Assembly (NCBI GenBank): GCA_964481655.1
Contig: CAYZVO010000010.1
Location: 12,835-76,834, forward strand
Source: CALDOK01 sp964481655
GTDB lineage: Bacteria > Myxococcota_A > UBA796 > JAFGLY01
Length of the DNA: 64,000 nt
Direction: 5' to 3'
Notes under the pieces: generated by a model
Seen by the model: only the letters and a program-made list of their open reading frames with translations
What the model was told of the DNA's origin: nothing
The model's database searches: none
Shown here: in pieces, positions 61,122-64,000 of the stretch
How positions within the stretch are numbered: the first letter of the stretch is position 1
Layout of the letters: each line of letters begins with the position of its first letter
Made by a program: the position numbers and the translations under genes

Positions 61122-62619
61122 ACAGGCGCCGGGCTTCGGCCACCGCCCCCGAGCGCACCAGCGCCACCACCAGCCCGACGCTGGCTGCCAGCTCGATCAG
61201 CAGGCGCCAGCCCAGGCTCGGGTCCAGCAGGCCCAGCAGCGTCGCCACCGCCAGGCACGCGAGGCCCGGGGCGATGGCCGACAGCAGGGCGTCGACGGGC
61301 AGCAGCGGCCGGGAGACCCGGTAGGCCGTGAGCCAGAACAGCGCCGCGAGCAGGGCGTAGGCCAGCACCGTGGCGACGGCGGCCCCCCACAGCCCCAGCC
61401 AGGGGATCAGCGCCAGGTTGAGGATCAGGTTGAGGCCCGCCGCCGCGCCGGTCAGCCAGGGGATCCTGTCGGTGCGGCGGTGGTGGTAGAGCAGGTTGTG
61501 GGGCAGCAGGTAGAGCAGGCTGGCGGTGGTGCCCGCCACCGTGATCGCCACCAGGCCGGGGCTGTCGCCGTAGCCGTCGAGGGGCAGCACCCGCAGCAGC
61601 TCCCCCGCCCAGAGGGCCACGGCGCCTCCCAGGCCCGCCAGGGTGGCCACGAAGGCGTAGGACTCGTCCTGCAGGGCTGACCAGATGGCGTGGCCGGGGA
61701 CGGTCTTGGGCGCCTCTGCGCTCCGCTCCGCGCTGCTGAAGCGGGTGGGGCCGGGCCCGGCCTCCGCGGTGTCCAGGGCCTCGAGCTGACGGTAGAGCAT
61801 CGGGTACCAGGCGCGGTTGAGGGCGCCCCCCAGCAGCAGCACCCCCAGGGCCGGCAGATAGGCCATGTGGTAGATCGCCACCGCGTCCAGGTCCAGGATG
61901 CGCTCCAGCAGCCAGCGATCGGACCAGGACAGCACCCACTGCGCCATCATGTGGGGCAGCACCGGCAGCCCGAAGGCCAGCATCGGCCGGATCTGGTCGA
62001 AGGCGATGCGCGGGCGCGTCGCCGCGAAGCCCACCGCCAGCGCCAGCAGTGCCAGCGGCGCCGCGCCCAGCAGCTGGCCCGCGAGGATCCCGAAGGCCGA
62101 GCCCGCGCCCATGGCGAGGGCGAGCAGCACCCCGGCCACGGGCCCGAGCACCGTCGCCACGCGCAGGGCGGCGTAGCGGTGGGTCTGGCGACCGGCCGCC
62201 AGGACCGCCAGGGGGATGGCGCTGGCCGCCCCGAACCATGCCAGGGCCACCGTGAGGCGCCCGAAGGGGTGCCAGGGCAGGCCGTCCACGATGTGGTGGA
62301 AGCCGGCCTGGCCGACGGGGTCCAGCATCAGGGCCAGGCCGACCGAGGCCAGCAGCCACAGCAGCATGAGCGTGAAGAGGACCTCGCGGTAGGAGCCGTC
62401 GTCGCGGTCGTAGAGCCAGCGGACCGCGGGTCCGTGCAGGCCGATGGTGAGGCCGATCTCCACCAGCCCGGCCAGGGCCAGCAGCAGGCTCCAGGCGCCG
62501 AAGGCCCGCTGGGGGAGGACGATGCCCAGGATCAGCACGAGGGCGAACCACGCCCCCCGCGCGCCCAGCTCGGCGCTGGCGTAGGTGAGGGTCGCCCGGC
62601 CGACGGGACCGCCGCTCAT
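61099..62619 (-). CDS. Polysaccharide flippase (Wzx/MATE-like)
   Basis: 506 residues with about 12-14 hydrophobic helices, as in MOP-superfamily oligosaccharide flippases that carry lipid-linked glycan units across the inner membrane. Seen: the start LTYASAELGARGAWFALVL, helix FDQIRPMLAFGLPVLPHMMA, SWSDRWLLERILDLDAVAIY (a Wzx-like element) and long helices near the end. ATG 62,619 overlaps the previous gene's stop (ATGA). The 3' end overlaps paralogue A by 23 bp convergently. With the two glycosyltransferases it suggests a Wzx-type polysaccharide pathway. Confidence 0.85.
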   Translation of the reverse strand: MSGGPVGRATLTYASAELGARGAWFALVLILGIVLPQRAFGAWSLLLALAGLVEIGLTIGLHGPAVRWLYDRDDGSYREVLFTLMLLWLLASVGLALMLDPVGQAGFHHIVDGLPWHPFGRLTVALAWFGAASAIPLAVLAAGRQTHRYAALRVATVLGPVAGVLLALAMGAGSAFGILAGQLLGAAPLALLALAVGFAATRPRIAFDQIRPMLAFGLPVLPHMMAQWVLSWSDRWLLERILDLDAVAIYHMAYLPALGVLLLGGALNRAWYPMLYRQLEALDTAEAGPGPTRFSSAERSAEAPKTVPGHAIWSALQDESYAFVATLAGLGGAVALWAGELLRVLPLDGYGDSPGLVAITVAGTTASLLYLLPHNLLYHHRRTDRIPWLTGAAAGLNLILNLALIPWLGLWGAAVATVLAYALLAALFWLTAYRVSRPLLPVDALLSAIAPGLACLAVATLLGLLDPSLGWRLLIELAASVGLVVALVRSGAVAEARRLFSAGSRS

Positions 62620-63653
62620 CGCCCACCCCGCCGGGGCAGCAGGTAGCCCTCGCCCTTGGTGCTGATGGGGCTGCGCAGGGCACCGTCGACGGCGCGGGCC
62701 AGCGCTTCGGGCTTCCTGGGGCGCCACGGGGCGAGCACCAGGTGCTGCCAGCGGGCGTCGAGGGCGGGCAGCGCGCTGGGGTCGGCGGCCAGCCGCGGGG
62801 TGAGGGGATCGGCCAGCAGATCGATCAGGGCGCGATCGTAGTCGACCCGGGGATCCGGCAGGAGGCCATGGGCCAGCCAGCTCAGCCAGGCCCGGGCGGT
62901 GGTGGTGCCCAGGCGCCGCGGCGTGGCGGAGGTGGCCGCGGTGGTGGCGAAGGTCTCGAGCCAGGCGCTGAGTGCATCGAGCATCGCGTCCGTGGGGCCG
63001 GGGCCCTCGGGGTCCAGGCGGGCGTCGAGCAGGGCCTGCAGGCCGACTCGGACGTCGTCGTCGAAGCCACCGTGCCCGGCCGCGAGCCACTCGCGGTTGG
63101 CCCGCAGGCTGAACAGGGCCTGTGTGTCCACGGCGGGCTCCGCCCGCAGGATGCTCGCCCGCAGGGCCTCGACGACGGCCTTGACCCGCTGGTAGCGCGC
63201 GCGATCCCGCGTCTCTCGCGGGGCCAGCAGGTGCCAGCGCAGCAGGGCCTTGCGGGCCTGGTTGACCCACAGGGCGTGGCGGTCCAGCCGGCAGGGCACG
63301 AAGGCGCCGCTGTCCAGGAACCGTCCGACCATGCCCACCAGGCCTCGCTCCAGCAGCGGCCGCCAGATCACGTAGGGGTCCACGGCCATCCGGGTGCCCA
63401 GCTCCGCCTGCAGATCCCGCCCGGCGAGGTGGCGAGCGAGGCGCAACGCGGCGGGGAGCCGGGGCACCAGCAGGTACAGGTCGATGTCGCTCTCGATCTG
63501 CCAGCCGTCGCCATCGCGCCCTGCCCAGGGTTCGTCGAAGGCCAGGCTGCCTGCGAGGACGGGCTCGGCGGTGGGGGCGATCCCCTCGGCCCACCGCCGG
63601 ACGGCGGCGAGATCGGCGTCGATCACGGCTCGTAGGGAGGGGGGGAGGGGCAT
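62616..63653 (-). CDS. Nucleotidyltransferase-fold protein (paralogue B)
   Basis: 345 residues, cytoplasmic. LAGSLAFDE followed by QIESDIDLYLLV matches the nucleotidyltransferase core GS...DxD, with DPYVIWRPL as a possible third part. A long helical C-terminal region has Arg-rich stretches. It resembles the gene at 60,075 in overall order. ATG 63,653 was chosen as the first start with the clean MPLPPSLRAVIDAD N-terminus. Coupled by a 4-bp overlap to the flippase, which suggests a role in the same polysaccharide pathway. Confidence 0.7.
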   Translation of the reverse strand: MPLPPSLRAVIDADLAAVRRWAEGIAPTAEPVLAGSLAFDEPWAGRDGDGWQIESDIDLYLLVPRLPAALRLARHLAGRDLQAELGTRMAVDPYVIWRPLLERGLVGMVGRFLDSGAFVPCRLDRHALWVNQARKALLRWHLLAPRETRDRARYQRVKAVVEALRASILRAEPAVDTQALFSLRANREWLAAGHGGFDDDVRVGLQALLDARLDPEGPGPTDAMLDALSAWLETFATTAATSATPRRLGTTTARAWLSWLAHGLLPDPRVDYDRALIDLLADPLTPRLAADPSALPALDARWQHLVLAPWRPRKPEALARAVDGALRSPISTKGEGYLLPRRGGR

Positions 63654-63699
63654 GGGGGGGGATCTATCCTCGCGGGTGCCTTGGAGGGCCCCGCCTCGA

Positions 63700-64000
63700 T
63701 CAGCGACGTGGGAAGATCGTGGTCCCCACGCAGGTGACCTCGACGCCGGCCGAGGGGTCGTTCCGGTCGCAGTCGCCGGTGAGCTCGCAGCGCTCGACCC
63801 AGGGTCCCGGAGGGCGGGGTGTTGGCGTTGTGGGCGCCAAGGGTGGCCGCTCCGGCGGCGGAGGGCGGGGTGTTGGCGTCGTGGGCGCCAAGGGTGGCCG
63901 CTCCGGCGGCGGAGGGCGGGGTGTTGGCGTTGTGGGCGCCAAGGATGGCCGCTCCGGCGGCGGAGGGCGGGGTGTTGGCGTCGTGGGCGCCAAGGGTGGC
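63700..64000 (-). CDS. Proline-rich 17-residue-repeat protein, partial
   Basis: Runs off the right edge, so its start is missing. At least four copies of a 17-residue unit of the form PTTPTPRPPPPERPPLA are followed by a Cys-containing end (WVERCELTGDCDRNDPSAG and CVGTTIFPRR). Such proline-rich stalks span cell walls or the periplasm (TonB-like or surface-protein linkers). The upstream end is needed to know whether there is a signal peptide. The stop lies 46 bp before the nucleotidyltransferase gene start, on the same strand. Confidence 0.6.
   Translation of the reverse strand, partial: PPLAPTTPTPRPPPPERPSLAPTTPTPRPPPPERPPLAPTTPTPRPPPPERPPLAPTTPTPRPPGPWVERCELTGDCDRNDPSAGVEVTCVGTTIFPRR
63812..64000. 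repeat. 51-bp minisatellite (about 3.7 copies visible)
   Basis: Units share GGGCGGGGTGTTGGCG and GCCGCTCCGGCGGCGGA, with only C/T and G/A changes (GTCGTG/GTTGTG, AAGGGT/AAGGAT). In frame (17 codons) and reaches the window edge, so copy number is unknown. Confidence 0.85.

Overview
The window is a very GC-rich (by eye about 70 percent G+C), gene-dense bacterial chromosome segment, most likely from an uncultured Myxococcota-like (former deltaproteobacterial) organism. This rests on protein style rather than a marker gene. Many secreted lipoproteins carry Asp/Ala/Thr linkers. DCDD...CDG calcium-type repeats recur. Three proteins end in a Cys motif, a hydrophobic helix and an Arg cluster (MYXO-CTERM-like). 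A Pkn-type kinase is also present. There are about 55 genes, no rRNA or tRNA gene that I can see, and no CRISPR array, phage or insertion sequence.

Layout. 1-7.6 kb is housekeeping and stress: a 3-methyladenine DNA glycosylase cut by the window edge, a rubredoxin-fused FAD oxidoreductase beside rubrerythrin (a peroxide-reducing pair), a short pyruvate-kinase-like protein, a YifB/ComM ATPase and recA. 7.7-16.5 kb holds secreted lipoproteins, a membrane Ser/Thr kinase, a Spy/CpxP-like protein and a metallo-beta-lactamase-fold hydrolase. 16.5-27 kb has a class-V aminotransferase, rarA, an LpxH-like phosphoesterase, a large membrane protein, mreB and sppA. 26.7-38.4 kb is dominated by exported proteins (FG-GAP, metal-binding repeats with a fibrinogen-like end, a PHP phosphoesterase, lipoproteins) and a condensation-like acyltransferase. 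38.4-52.5 kb is an envelope block: lytic transglycosylase, a peptidase/propeller/beta-barrel fusion, two selenoproteins, a TPR lipoprotein, a C25-like protease and an overlapping lipoprotein operon. 52.5-57 kb carries a Ski2-like helicase with an RGG box, a porin and a ferredoxin. 57-64 kb is a polysaccharide-type cluster: two membrane glycosyltransferases, a flippase and two nucleotidyltransferase-fold proteins, then a proline-rich repeat protein at the edge.

Main discovery candidate: two tandem genes at 44,037-44,876 and 44,946-45,851 each contain an in-frame TGA at the same place in a thioredoxin-fold domain, inside W-TGA-P-S-C, so a U-x-x-C redox motif. Homologous coding sequence continues about 100 codons past the TGA in both. 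Both have a near-identical hairpin with a GGTT apical segment about 22 nt after the TGA, as expected of a bacterial SECIS. They look like surface selenoproteins: lipid anchor, calcium-type repeats, then a Sec-dependent redoxin domain. An ordinary gene caller would truncate both.

Assembly quality: poly-G/poly-C tracts with an N gap (about 721-830), at 13,971-14,050 and at 32,270-32,341 look like sequencing or assembly artefacts and break three genes.
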